A stretch of DNA of 64,000 bases from Sporosarcina sp. P2 (GCF_002743255.1 NZ_PDYY01000004.1:62001-126000), one strand, 5' to 3'; numbered from the stretch's first letter, positions 29,138-38,811 are shown. Made by a program: numbers and translations. The notes: generated from the sequence alone by a model not told the origin.

Positions 29138-29617
29138 TGTGTATCGCCTCCAGTTTGTATTTTATTAGGTGTGTGGGTTATTGAGTTTAGTTTAACTATA
29201 CAGGATAGATGAGCGATGTATGTCGGAATTTATAAAATATGTAAAAGAGTAGTTTTGCTAATCTTAATGAACAGCTAATTTGGTTGGGAACGTCATGTGG
29301 TAATAGGAAAGATTGTAACAGAAGGCTCCGTTGTATTTTCTATATGGATAGTAGGAGAGGAAACTACATTAAGGGCAATTTTTAATGAAAAATGGAACAA
29401 GCATCACGCTTGATTCATATATTTGGCCCTTGTTTTAAACCGTACCATGTAGTTTTATGTACAATTAGTAGATATGATATGATAAGAACAGATGCACCTA
29501 TAATAGATGTTTTAGTATGTCTAAATAGAAGGATTAGTAAGTGAAGATCGTTTAGGTGCATGGAGTGAAAGATCAATAGCAATGTACATTTTATAAAAGA
29601 AAAGCGAGGAACATAAC
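29138..29617. other. Intergenic region between degV and hsdM, no gene seen
   Basis: 480 bp of A/T-rich DNA with stops in all frames, holding the divergent promoters of degV and hsdM. I see no repeat-family copy or RNA gene. AAAGCGAGGAA near 29600 is the hsdM SD. Confidence 0.6.
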
Positions 29618-31210
29618 ATGGCTGAATTAAACACGACATTATTTAGTGCTGCTGACAACTTGCGCAGCAAAATGGACGCATCAGAATATAAGAACTATCT
29701 ATTAGGATTGATATTCTATAAATACTTATCCGACCGGTTATTAGAAAAAGTAGTCGAGCTTGCTGATGAATCATTGGAAGAATACGATACAGCAGATAAA
29801 CAAACACAACTATATAGAGAGTTATTAGCCGATGTAGACGTAAAAGATGACTTGATTGAAACACTGGTGGATACATTAGGTTACGATATCGAACCAGATT
29901 ATTTGTTCAATGTCTTAACAGATCAGGCGAAACAAAACACGTTCCAGTTAAATGACTTGAACAAAGCATTTATCGACTTGTCTACAAAATATGATCAATT
30001 CAATGGCTTGTTCGATGATGTGGATTTAACGTCTAAAAAATTGGGATCAGATCCACAGCAGCGCAATATTACGATTACAGAAGTGATTAAGAAACTTAAT
30101 CCGATTAATCTACTAGGGCATGGTGGAGATGTAATTGGAGATGCTTATGAGTTTTTAATCAGTCAGTTTGCTTCAGAAGCGGGAAAGAAAGCAGGAGAGT
30201 TCTATACACCACATGAAGTATCGGTCATGATGGCGCGTATTGCGGCAATCGGTCAAGAAGATAAAAAGTTATTTAGCGTATATGACCCGACGATGGGATC
30301 CGGTTCCTTGATGTTGAATGTCCGAAATTATATCAACCATCCGGAAAGCGTCAAATATCATGGACAAGAGTTAAACACGACCACGTATAACCTTGCAAAG
30401 ATGAACTTGATCTTGCATGGTGTAGACAAGGAAGATATGCGTTTAAGTAATGGAGATACGTTGAACAAAGACTGGCCAACAGAAGAACCTTATACATTTG
30501 ATTCAGTATTAATGAACCCGCCATATTCAGCTAAATGGTCTGCTGATGATACGTTCATGGACGACTCTCGTTTTAATCGATATGGAAGACTAGCACCTAA
30601 ATCAAAAGCAGATTTCGCTTTTTTATTACATGGACTGTATCACTTGAAGGATTCAGGAACCATGGCAATCGTTCTTCCTCATGGCGTGTTATTCCGTGGC
30701 GCTGCAGAAGGTATTATTCGTAAGAAGTTATTAGAAGACGGCAATATTGATGCGGTTATTGGCATGCCAGCGAATATGTTTTTTGGAACAAATATCCCAA
30801 CAACGGTCCTAATTTTGAAGAAGAACCGTACTACTCGTGATGTATTATTTATTGATGCGAGTAAAGAGTTTGTAAAAGGTAAGAATCAAAATAAACTCAT
30901 CAATGAAAATATTAATAAGATTGTTGATGCGTATAACAAAAGAGAAAACATTGAGAAGTATGCATATCTTGCAGCGTTTGAAGAAATTAAAGAAAATGAA
31001 TTTAATTTGAATATACCTAGATATGTTAATACTTTTGAAGTAGAAGAACCGATAGACATGGCATTAATTGGTTCAACTATCAGTGATATTAGAAATGAAA
31101 AATCAGAACTTAAATATAGCTTACATGAGATGATTTCTACACTTCATTTTGATTTAAAGAATGAGGATTGGATTAAAGGTGCATTAGAGGTGTTTAATAA
31201 TGAAGAATAA
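29618..31210 (+). CDS. hsdM: Type I restriction-modification system, DNA methyltransferase subunit
   Basis: A 530-residue N6-adenine methyltransferase of a type I system (M2S methylates; R2M2S restricts). An N-terminal helical HsdM_N domain (about 8-140) precedes the SAM domain, with SAM motif I VYDPTMGSGSLML near residue 222 and catalytic NPPY in LMNPPYSAKW near 300. The KAGEFYTPHEVSVMMA stretch is typical. It overlaps hsdS by 11 bp. First gene of hsdMSR; all three are full length, so the system is probably active. Confidence 0.97.
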   Translation: MAELNTTLFSAADNLRSKMDASEYKNYLLGLIFYKYLSDRLLEKVVELADESLEEYDTADKQTQLYRELLADVDVKDDLIETLVDTLGYDIEPDYLFNVLTDQAKQNTFQLNDLNKAFIDLSTKYDQFNGLFDDVDLTSKKLGSDPQQRNITITEVIKKLNPINLLGHGGDVIGDAYEFLISQFASEAGKKAGEFYTPHEVSVMMARIAAIGQEDKKLFSVYDPTMGSGSLMLNVRNYINHPESVKYHGQELNTTTYNLAKMNLILHGVDKEDMRLSNGDTLNKDWPTEEPYTFDSVLMNPPYSAKWSADDTFMDDSRFNRYGRLAPKSKADFAFLLHGLYHLKDSGTMAIVLPHGVLFRGAAEGIIRKKLLEDGNIDAVIGMPANMFFGTNIPTTVLILKKNRTTRDVLFIDASKEFVKGKNQNKLINENINKIVDAYNKRENIEKYAYLAAFEEIKENEFNLNIPRYVNTFEVEEPIDMALIGSTISDIRNEKSELKYSLHEMISTLHFDLKNEDWIKGALEVFNNEE

Positions 31211-32417
31211 TTTATTCCCTGAAATTAGATTTCGAGGTTTTACTGATGAGTGGAAGAATCAAAAATTAGGAGAAGTGTTTGAACAAACTTCAGAATATGT
31301 TAATCCTAAAGTAGAAAATTTGGAATTGTGGAGTCTTACTGTTGAAAAAGGACTAACGCCAAAAACTGCGCGCTACAATAGGGAGTTCTTAGTGAAAAAA
31401 GAAGATCAGTTTAAAGCTGTTTCAGAAAATGAATTTATTTATAATCCAATGAATATGACTCTAGGTGCGGTAGATTTAAATCTAACAGGTAAAAAGGTCG
31501 CGGTATCAGGATATTACATCACTATGAAAAACATTGTAAACCACGATAGCAAATACTTTAGTGTTTGGCTAAAGTCACCTTTAGCGATAAAGAAGTATAA
31601 ATCTTATGCGACAGGTTCGTTAATTGAAAGACAGAGAGTACAATTTCCAACATTAGTACAAATAAAAGCTCTAATACCTTCACGAGATGAACAAATAAAA
31701 ATAGGAGAGTTTTTCAGGCAGTTAGATGAAACTATCGCTCTTCAAGAGCAAGAACTAACCATCCTCAGACAAACAAAACAAGGATTCTTGCAAAAAATGT
31801 TTCCACAAGAAGGGGAATGTGTGCCAGAACTTCGTTTTCCAGGATACTCTAAGGTTTGGGAGCAAAAGAAGATAGGTGATCTAGCCAATATTGTACGTGG
31901 CGCTAGTCCTCGTCCTATTCAAAATTCTAAATGGTTTGATAAAGAGTCTGGAATTGGATGGTTACGAATTTCTGATGTGACTGAACAAGATGGGCGTATA
32001 CATTATCTCGAACAGCATATATCGAAAGCAGGACAAGAGAAAACACGTGTACTAACTGAACCACATCTACTACTTAGTATAGCTGCAACGGTTGGAAAAC
32101 CTGTGGTCAACTATATTAAAACAGGTGTACATGATGGTTTCTTAATTTTTCTGAAACCAAAATTTGAGCGTGAATTTATGTTTCAGTGGTTAGAGATGTT
32201 TCGTCCGAAATGGGTTAAATACGGACAACCTGGTAGTCAGGTTAACTTAAATTCTGAATTAGTGAGAAATCAAGAAATCTTTTTGCCAAGTATTGAAGAA
32301 CAGAAAGAAATTGGAGAGTTCTTCATAAAGTTAGATAATATTATTACTCTTTCTAAACAAGAACTAGAAGCTCTACAACAAACCAAAAAAGCTTTCCTAC
32401 AGAAGATGTTTGTCTAA
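31200..32417 (+). CDS. hsdS: Type I restriction-modification system, specificity subunit
   Basis: A 405-residue subunit with two target-recognition domains (about 1-165 and 210-370), each followed by a conserved coiled-coil spacer: EFFRQLDETIALQEQEL near 175 and EFFIKLDNIITLSKQEL near 370, both ending QKMF. The two TRDs bind the halves of a bipartite site, which cannot be predicted from sequence alone. No inverted second hsdS or recombinase is nearby, so phase variation by shuffling is not evident. Confidence 0.95.
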   Translation: MKNNLFPEIRFRGFTDEWKNQKLGEVFEQTSEYVNPKVENLELWSLTVEKGLTPKTARYNREFLVKKEDQFKAVSENEFIYNPMNMTLGAVDLNLTGKKVAVSGYYITMKNIVNHDSKYFSVWLKSPLAIKKYKSYATGSLIERQRVQFPTLVQIKALIPSRDEQIKIGEFFRQLDETIALQEQELTILRQTKQGFLQKMFPQEGECVPELRFPGYSKVWEQKKIGDLANIVRGASPRPIQNSKWFDKESGIGWLRISDVTEQDGRIHYLEQHISKAGQEKTRVLTEPHLLLSIAATVGKPVVNYIKTGVHDGFLIFLKPKFEREFMFQWLEMFRPKWVKYGQPGSQVNLNSELVRNQEIFLPSIEEQKEIGEFFIKLDNIITLSKQELEALQQTKKAFLQKMFV

Positions 32418-32440
32418 GCGAATAGAAAGGAGGACAACGC

Positions 32441-35400
32441 ATGACGAAAACACCTCATAACGATGAAGAAGAAGTCGAACGTCGTTTGATTGAAGTCCTG
32501 GGTGAAGGACATAACCAATGGAATTATCGTCCAGACCTCAAGTCAGAAGATGATCTATGGAAGAACTTACGGCAAAAGATTATTCAAAATAACTTAGCGG
32601 AAATCGGTGAGACGCCATTAACCGATCCCGAATTCGATACGATCAAAACAGAATTACTGTTAAAAACCAAAACTCCATTTGAAGCAGCGAAGTGGCTGAA
32701 GGGAGAGAATGGCATTGCCCGTATTACGATTGAACGTGAAGATGTTTCGATCGGGGCCATGTCGTTGGTTCTGTACTCCAATCAAGATATAGGAGGGGGA
32801 ATCTCTACATATGAAGTGGTTCATCAGATTGCGAAGAAGAAAACGAGTGTAGAGGACCGTGATCGTCGATTTGATGTAACGTTGTTAATTAACGGCTTGC
32901 CTATCGTTCAAATTGAATTGAAACAAGTCACTGCGAAAGACGGTTACTTTCAAGCCTATAATCAAATCAAGAAGTATGCGGAAGAAGGAGCGTTCCGAAA
33001 TAATATTTTTTCTACCTTGCAATTGTTTGTTATTTCAAATGAGCAAACGACTCGCTACTTTGCGAATGCTATGCCGAAAGATATGCACAAAAAATTCCTC
33101 TTTAGCTGGCGTACAACAGATAATCGAAAAGTAGACAATCTATATGAGTTCGTCAAGCAAGTCCTCAATATACCGGATGCGCATCGATTGATTGCGAATT
33201 ATACGATTGTCAGTGAAGATCAGGATAATAAAGCCTTGATGGTACTACATTCGTATCAAATTCATGCGATTGAGGCGTTGTTCACGTCGGCGATGAAACA
33301 CCAATCAGGCTATGTCTGGCACGCGACAGGGTCGGGAAAAACCTTAACGAGTTTTGTATCGACCAAGTTATTAGCGAGAAAAGCAGGTGTGGATCGCACC
33401 GTGATGTTGATTGACCGGAAAGACTTGGACAATCAAACGACGAGCGAATTTACGAAGTTTGCTTCTGAATTTAATACTGGTATATCTTCTGGAACGGCGA
33501 AGTCGAATAGTTTAATTGTCGGGACAGGAAGCTCTAAAGAGTTGAGTGATACGCTGCTATCTAGTGCTAATTCTAATACGGTGATTATAACGACGCGTCA
33601 AAAGTTGGAAGCTGCTTTACGTTATGCGGAAAAACAAGAAGAACAAAAAGGGTCGCAACGTTTCAAGAAACTGATGGGCCAACATATCGTGTTCATTGTT
33701 GATGAATGTCACCGTGCTTTAAGCGCCGAAGGGATGGAAGCGATCAAGGAATTCTTCCCTAACTCTACATGGTTCGGCTTTACGGGCACACCGATCTTTG
33801 AAGAGAATAAGAAACAAGCAAAAGGTCGGTTGGCGCGTACAACACGTGACCAGTACGGTGAAGTGCTGCACACGTACACGATTAAAAATGCACTCGATGA
33901 TGGAGCGGTATTGGGTTTCCAGGTTGAACATGAAGATACGATTGAACCTGTCTCGTTGACCAACTATATCTTTGCTCAATTGCGCGCAAAAGAGAAATAC
34001 GCAGCGCTAAGCGACAATGAAGTAAATGATGAAATCGACAAAATGACCGGAATCGAAAGGGAAACGTATATTGAACCTTCTTCTTATGAACAGGACGAGC
34101 ATATTCAAAAAGTCCTGCATAAGATATTCCGTCCCGATAATGCCTACACGAAATTTGATTTTGAAAATGGGAAGCCCCAGAAGTCTGCCATCTTAACGAC
34201 CAGCTCGATTGCGATGGCGAAGCGATATTACCATGCGATCAAGGATATGACGAGTGACCCGGATTGGCTGACGAAGGAATTCGCCGGCCATCCGATTCGG
34301 ACAGGTCGTACCATTGACGATCCTGGTTTCCCGCGAGTGGCCATCACGTATTCATTGCAGGAAAATGAAGAAGACTCCAAAGAGAATCAAGACGAGATGA
34401 AAGAGATCATCAAGGATTACAACGAGTATTATGGAACGTCCTGGTCAATAGAAGATATTAACCGCTACAATGGCGATATCAACAACCGACTGGCGCGTAA
34501 AAGAGCCGAATTTAAACAGTTGGGGAAGCAAGTCGATTTAGTCATTGTTGTCGATCGCCTGTTAACGGGATTCGATGCGCCTACGGTCCAAACGTTATTT
34601 GTCGATCGTAATCTAAGTTACGCGAATCTGATTCAAGCATTTTCTCGGACGAACCGTACGTATCCAGGGAAAAAGAAAGGCTTGATTGTAACATTTAGAA
34701 AGCCTGCGACGATGGAATACAATGTGAACGAGGCAACTAAGCTGTACTCGCGAGCACAAGAAGAAACCAACCTGGTGTATCCATCGTACAAAGACTCGAA
34801 GAAACGCTTCAAGAAAGCCCATTCGTCCTTTACTGCGTCAGTACCGAATCCTGAAAGTATCGACGAGCATTCACCGATTGAAGAGCGCATTGAGTTCGTC
34901 AAAGCATTCCAAGAGTTAAACAATGCCTATGAAGCGCTAGTTACGTACGATGACTACAATGATGACATGGAGAAATCACAAGCACTTCAAGATCAAGTGA
35001 AAGTGCTGGAGGATTATGTCGGAATCTACAATACCGTAAAGGGTTCACTGACAGATGAAAGGGAACAAGGAAATCCCGATGACGATCCCGACTTTTCAGG
35101 AATCGAGTTCTATGGAGATAACGCCATTAAGTTGTATGACATCGACTCGACCTATATCGACCGCTTACTGGAAACCTACGCAGCAAACAGCCCGGACATC
35201 CGGGAAGAAATCGAAAAGGCGCTTCAAAAATTAAATAAGTCGGATGTCGTGAAAAATGTTTATACGGATATTCTAAATGCGATTGACGCCAAGGAAGTGG
35301 ACGAAGATGAAGACATTTTCGCAGTCAAGCGACGTTATTTCACATCGGCATATGACGAAGCGATAGAAAATCAATCGAATACATGGTTTGTGAAAGAAGA

Positions 35401-35605
35401 TCAACTACATCTATCCGCCATTCAGTACACCGTCGGATCAGACATCATACCAAATATCAGAGGGATTCTAGACAGCAAGGAATTCGATAAGTATAAAGCT
35501 GAGAATCCGGGTGCGAAGCCGTTGAAGTACGGACCGGAAATGAAGCGTGATTGGATTCATGTGTTGAATGAGGTTATTGTTCCTTTGGGGGATGAGTTGA
35601 GGTGA
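32441..35605 (+). CDS. hsdR: Type I restriction-modification system, endonuclease/translocase subunit
   Basis: A 1054-residue motor-nuclease. In order: N-terminal PD-(D/E)xK nuclease (IVQIELKQ near residue 157), SF2 translocase with Walker A HATGSGKT near 293, DECH box IVDECHRA near 420 and GFTGTPIF, second RecA domain (VDRLLTGFDAPTVQTLFVDR), and a C-terminal helical domain that contacts HsdM. SD GAAAGGAGGAC precedes the ATG. The last 110 bp are repeated at 36748-36857. Confidence 0.97.
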   Translation: MTKTPHNDEEEVERRLIEVLGEGHNQWNYRPDLKSEDDLWKNLRQKIIQNNLAEIGETPLTDPEFDTIKTELLLKTKTPFEAAKWLKGENGIARITIEREDVSIGAMSLVLYSNQDIGGGISTYEVVHQIAKKKTSVEDRDRRFDVTLLINGLPIVQIELKQVTAKDGYFQAYNQIKKYAEEGAFRNNIFSTLQLFVISNEQTTRYFANAMPKDMHKKFLFSWRTTDNRKVDNLYEFVKQVLNIPDAHRLIANYTIVSEDQDNKALMVLHSYQIHAIEALFTSAMKHQSGYVWHATGSGKTLTSFVSTKLLARKAGVDRTVMLIDRKDLDNQTTSEFTKFASEFNTGISSGTAKSNSLIVGTGSSKELSDTLLSSANSNTVIITTRQKLEAALRYAEKQEEQKGSQRFKKLMGQHIVFIVDECHRALSAEGMEAIKEFFPNSTWFGFTGTPIFEENKKQAKGRLARTTRDQYGEVLHTYTIKNALDDGAVLGFQVEHEDTIEPVSLTNYIFAQLRAKEKYAALSDNEVNDEIDKMTGIERETYIEPSSYEQDEHIQKVLHKIFRPDNAYTKFDFENGKPQKSAILTTSSIAMAKRYYHAIKDMTSDPDWLTKEFAGHPIRTGRTIDDPGFPRVAITYSLQENEEDSKENQDEMKEIIKDYNEYYGTSWSIEDINRYNGDINNRLARKRAEFKQLGKQVDLVIVVDRLLTGFDAPTVQTLFVDRNLSYANLIQAFSRTNRTYPGKKKGLIVTFRKPATMEYNVNEATKLYSRAQEETNLVYPSYKDSKKRFKKAHSSFTASVPNPESIDEHSPIEERIEFVKAFQELNNAYEALVTYDDYNDDMEKSQALQDQVKVLEDYVGIYNTVKGSLTDEREQGNPDDDPDFSGIEFYGDNAIKLYDIDSTYIDRLLETYAANSPDIREEIEKALQKLNKSDVVKNVYTDILNAIDAKEVDEDEDIFAVKRRYFTSAYDEAIENQSNTWFVKEDQLHLSAIQYTVGSDIIPNIRGILDSKEFDKYKAENPGAKPLKYGPEMKRDWIHVLNEVIVPLGDELR

Positions 35606-35671
35606 GGTGGTGAATATATTAATGTGGTGATGATATGATAATATCTCTTTGTGAAGCACAAGTAATGGACT

Positions 35672-35826
35672 ATTAAGGACCTGAGTTTGTGATTCTCCTT
35701 TATTATTGCTACAAGGATGAAAATAATGCGGACATTACTTAGCAATTTGATTCATTGTTCTTTATAAAGCGGACAAAGATAGTGAGAATAAGGACAACCG
35801 TAAGCTTTTTATAATGTTTGTCTAAG
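35672..35826 (+). repeat. Duplicated flank, copy 1 (GGACA-rich)
   Basis: About 155 bp, closely similar to 38482-38664, sharing among others GGATGAAAATAATGCGGACA and GCGGACAAAGATAGTGAG. Copy 2 contains about 34 extra bp made of further GGACA units. It lies 67 bp after hsdR. Confidence 0.8.
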
Positions 35827-35881
35827 TTGAAATTGTAAACGTTGGTATAATTATAATGGAAGACGAAATGGGGGTGAAAAC

Positions 35882-36646
35882 ATCACTGGGGTTTCATTTA
35901 CAATTATTCGTGAATGGGTAACATTCGCCGCCAATATCTGTATTCTATTCATCACAATCTATACTTTTTATCTCACATTTATTTCAAACAGAATTAAGTT
36001 TCTCTCTGTATCTGAATCTTTTTCTATTCGCGATGGCAACAACTTTTCAGTTGTCTTGGAAAATAAATCATTGTCCCCTTTAGTCATTGAAGAAATTTGC
36101 TTAATAATTGAAAATGAACATAAAGTTCAGTTGGCAAAGTACGGGAGCCCGTTAATACTAGATGCATTTAAGGCGAAGAAAATAATAGCTGACAGATATT
36201 CATATACTAGACCTGATATATCACCACTTATAGGTAAGAGCGTAGTCCTAGAAGTAAAGACATCTAAGAAGAAACTATACATACATACTTATAAAAGGAC
36301 TCCGAAAGCTTCAAAAGAGATGCGGAATAATTCATGTAATGTTAGTAAGATCACAAATACTTACAATGGAAAGATTGTACCTGAAAAAGCAAAGTTTGTT
36401 CTGTTTGTATTTAAAGAAGAGTGGGAAAAGACGATATTTGTTTTCAAAACGGGTGTGCTGACCGAAGAAATTCAAGGTTATAATGGTTTACCTGAAGAAG
36501 CGGTAAAGGATAAAGAAAGTTTAATCTTATTTTTGGATAGTTGGTTTGAATCAACCGGAATTAAGTACAAAGTCGATAAGTTGGATAATAACTTAATCAA
36601 AGGCCTTGTTGGAAATGGACAATCCACGGAAAAGAAAAAGTATTAA
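35882..36646 (+). CDS. Membrane-anchored protein of unknown function, non-ATG start
   Basis: The frame is open from about 35879. It encodes a membrane segment (ITIYTFYLTFI) followed by a soluble domain of about 200 residues with SFSIRDGNNFSVVLENKSLSPLVIEEI, an Ig-like beta pattern. No ATG, GTG or TTG lies upstream of TTG 36056, which would remove the membrane segment; ATC 35882 follows GGGGGTG by 6 bp. Either a rare start is used or a 1-bp frameshift separates a GTG start (35874) from the rest. No family recognised. It sits between duplicated segments behind the RM system. Confidence 0.55.
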   Translation: MTGVSFTIIREWVTFAANICILFITIYTFYLTFISNRIKFLSVSESFSIRDGNNFSVVLENKSLSPLVIEEICLIIENEHKVQLAKYGSPLILDAFKAKKIIADRYSYTRPDISPLIGKSVVLEVKTSKKKLYIHTYKRTPKASKEMRNNSCNVSKITNTYNGKIVPEKAKFVLFVFKEEWEKTIFVFKTGVLTEEIQGYNGLPEEAVKDKESLILFLDSWFESTGIKYKVDKLDNNLIKGLVGNGQSTEKKKY

Positions 36647-36675
36647 AGCATGAAATAGGACATGATTTAAAATAT

Positions 36676-36740
36676 GATACCTGTGTGAGAAACAAACGTG
36701 AATGTTTAAATAATCATGAAAGTTTAACGCACAGGTACCT
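36676..36740. repeat. Family A hairpin repeat (A1)
   Basis: Left end GATACCTGTG, right end CACAGGTACC, with a TGTTTAAATAA centre. Lies between the 35882 gene and the duplicated hsdR end. Confidence 0.9.
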
Positions 36741-36747
36741 TTAATTT

Positions 36748-36857
36748 AAGCTGAAAATCCCGGTGCCAAGCCATTGAAGTATGGACCGGAAATGAAGCGT
36801 GATTGGATTAGTGTGTTGAATGAGGTTATTGTTCCTTTGAGTGATGAGTTGAGGTGA
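36748..36857 (+). pseudogene. Duplicate of the last 110 bp of hsdR
   Basis: Ungapped match to 35496-35605 with 9 differences by my alignment, including the stop codon; it ends at the same TGA. It starts 7 bp after repeat A1. A remnant of a recombination, insertion or second hsdR copy; not translatable as a gene by itself. Confidence 0.9.
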
Positions 36858-36960
36858 AATCACTATCGAACGTTTAGCTTTCGAAGTTTAGCAAAAGAGT
36901 CAAATAATAGGTGGAAAAGAGTAATTAAGCCTATTCTATATAAATAATAGGAACTATCTG

Positions 36961-37560
36961 GTGGGTGATTTAGTGATAAAAAAACGAAAAAATAATATGA
37001 GGTTCTTATTCATCACTTTTTTTGTGACTCCTTTCATTTTATCAATTGTAATAGGCTTTAATTTTCTGGACTTAAATTTTCTTTTGGAAAATGAAAATAT
37101 CAAAAGTTCTTTAGATATTTCAGGATATCTATTTACTCTTTCTAGTTTAAGTCTAGTTTTTATCTTATTTAAAAACTTTAAACGCTCTGATTATACTAGA
37201 TTTGAAATAAATAAGAACTATCTTGAAAATAATGCAGAGGAAAAGCTGGTCCATTCACTTACGAATATTAAAGTCTGCCTAACTGAAAACACAGTTAAAG
37301 ATTTATATTCTAGTTGTATAGTAATAAAAAATATATATAATGATTTGAAGGATGAGCAATCTGATGTTGATTTAAAAGCTTATACCTCTGAAATAAAATC
37401 TGTGTTTAACTTGTTGAATAAATTCAAGCTAAGTTCAATTGGTTTTGAATCTGATATTGTAAAATTTAAGAGTATTACCTCTGATAATAAACATTATATT
37501 GTAGGTAAAATTGATGAATTATTATGGCAGTTAAAGCAAAGGAGTAGTTTGAATGAATAA
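36961..37560 (+). CDS. Membrane protein of unknown function
   Basis: A 199-residue protein. Two N-terminal membrane segments (FLFITFFVTPFILSIVIGF and ISGYLFTLSSLSLVFILF) are followed by a helical cytoplasmic domain of about 130 residues. The starts GTG 36961 and GTG 36973 are both possible; the second has GGTGGG at a good SD distance. It overlaps the next gene by 8 bp, so the two form a unit. A/T-rich compared with hsdR, which suggests separate acquisition. No family recognised; a membrane effector is a guess from its setting next to an RM system. Confidence 0.7.
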   Translation: MGDLVIKKRKNNMRFLFITFFVTPFILSIVIGFNFLDLNFLLENENIKSSLDISGYLFTLSSLSLVFILFKNFKRSDYTRFEINKNYLENNAEEKLVHSLTNIKVCLTENTVKDLYSSCIVIKNIYNDLKDEQSDVDLKAYTSEIKSVFNLLNKFKLSSIGFESDIVKFKSITSDNKHYIVGKIDELLWQLKQRSSLNE

Positions 37561-38005
37561 CAGAGACTTACAAGTGATAGAAAAAGTAAGTGAAAGATTT
37601 TCAGATTATGAATGGAAGCTATTAAATTCTAAAGAAGAAAGTTTTCAAGCTATTCAGTTCCCAATCGATGCAGAAAAAGTTGTTAATAATTTTCACGCTG
37701 AAGTTGTAAAAGGTATGACAGTTGTAGTAGGGGCATATCAAACTAGATTCTATTACGAGGAAGATAGATATTCTTGGGAAAAAGAATGTTACGTCGCTAT
37801 AATTGTTACTAAACAAGGAGTTGCTAATTGTATTGCATTCATTACAAGCAAAGAAATTGAAAATAAAATGAATAATCTGTTTATTAATATCAAATTGAAT
37901 AACTTCACCAAAAAAAATCCTATTGTTAAATTGTATGATGACGTTAATAGGAAAGTTAGTGGTATAGAAAATTTATACGATGACTTTTTAGGAGAAGATA
38001 AATAA
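37553..38005 (+). CDS. Cytosolic protein of unknown function
   Basis: A 150-residue soluble protein with no membrane segment, an alternating strand/helix pattern and many charged residues. Translation is coupled to the preceding membrane protein (8-bp overlap, SD AAAGGAG inside that gene). The pair lies between two family A repeats. No motif allows a function; a two-component membrane-plus-soluble defence module is possible. Confidence 0.7.
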   Translation: MNNRDLQVIEKVSERFSDYEWKLLNSKEESFQAIQFPIDAEKVVNNFHAEVVKGMTVVVGAYQTRFYYEEDRYSWEKECYVAIIVTKQGVANCIAFITSKEIENKMNNLFINIKLNNFTKKNPIVKLYDDVNRKVSGIENLYDDFLGEDK

Positions 38006-38036
38006 TATTTATTAGATGAATGAATCTAAAAACTAA

Positions 38037-38100
38037 GGTACCTGTGTGAGAAACAAACGTGAATGTTTAAACAATCATGAAATTTTCATGCACAGGTAAC
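38037..38100. repeat. Family A hairpin repeat (A2)
   Basis: GGTACCTGTGTGAGAAAC at left, TGCACAGGTAAC at right. Its right end runs directly into the truncated AAA/HTH gene at 38108. Confidence 0.9.
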
Positions 38101-38107
38101 TGTATTA

Positions 38108-38473
38108 ATAGCTGCCGAAGTTGCTCAGAGGAGTACAGAACAATCCCGAGAACTATTAAGTACTATGGCTAGTGATTTTAAATTATTAGATCCAATCGGA
38201 ACAGGCAGGGGAAGGTACTATACTTTGTCGCGTAGGGCTTATGAATTGATGGAAGACAATATGGGCTATGAAAGACAGCAGGTTTTAGATAAAGAAGCTA
38301 TTAAAATTCGTGTTTTATCAATATTAAAAGAAAGAAACCTTAGCAACAAGGAAATACGACAACTAACGGGTTTAAATGCCAGGCAGGTTCAGCGACTTAT
38401 AAAAGAATTATCTTCTGATGGGGTCTATACCATTGGTCGTGGTCCTGGTACACGATATGTATTAAAAAAATGA
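38108..38473 (+). pseudogene. C-terminal remnant of an AAA_4/HTH putative regulator
   Basis: The open frame begins at the right edge of repeat A2 with no start codon until ATG 38165. IAAEVAQRSTEQSRELLSTM continues into MASDFKLLDPIGTGRGRYYTL and then a winged helix (LSNKEIRQLTGLNARQVQRLIKEL) ending GPGTRYVLKK. This is the end of an ATP-binding (AlbA_2/AAA_4) protein of the kind often found with type I RM genes. The N-terminal ATPase part is gone. The remaining 102 residues could still be made from ATG 38165. Confidence 0.7.
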
Positions 38474-38481
38474 GGACATAA

Positions 38482-38664
38482 TAAGGACATGGATTTGTGC
38501 TTCTCCTTTATTATTGCCATAAGGATGAAAATAATGCGGACAAAATAAGGACAATGCGGACAATAATGCGGACATTACTTAGCAATTTGTTTCATTGCTC
38601 TTTATAAAGCGGACAAAGATAGTGAGAATAAGGACAACCTTAAGCTTTTTGAAAGGTTTGTCTT
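38482..38664 (+). repeat. Duplicated flank, copy 2 (GGACA iterations)
   Basis: Second copy of 35672-35826. It includes consecutive GCGGACA/AAGGACA units at about 8-21 bp spacing. It follows the AAA/HTH remnant, so copy 1 probably marks where that gene's flank also ended next to hsdR. Confidence 0.8.
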
Positions 38665-38676
38665 GGAATTTAAAAT

Positions 38677-38740
38677 GGTACCTGTGTGAGAAACAAACGT
38701 GAATGTTTAAACAATCATGAAAGTTTCTAGCACAGTTACC
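38677..38740. repeat. Family A hairpin repeat (A3)
   Basis: Left end GGTACCTGTG, right end CACAGTTACC; full length with the TGTTTAAACA centre. Twelve bp after the duplicated flank. Confidence 0.9.
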
Positions 38741-38811
38741 TTTCATTCAAGTTTTTAATGTCGCATTGCCACTATATCCGACATATTACACAAAAGTTGG
38801 GAGTAAATGGA

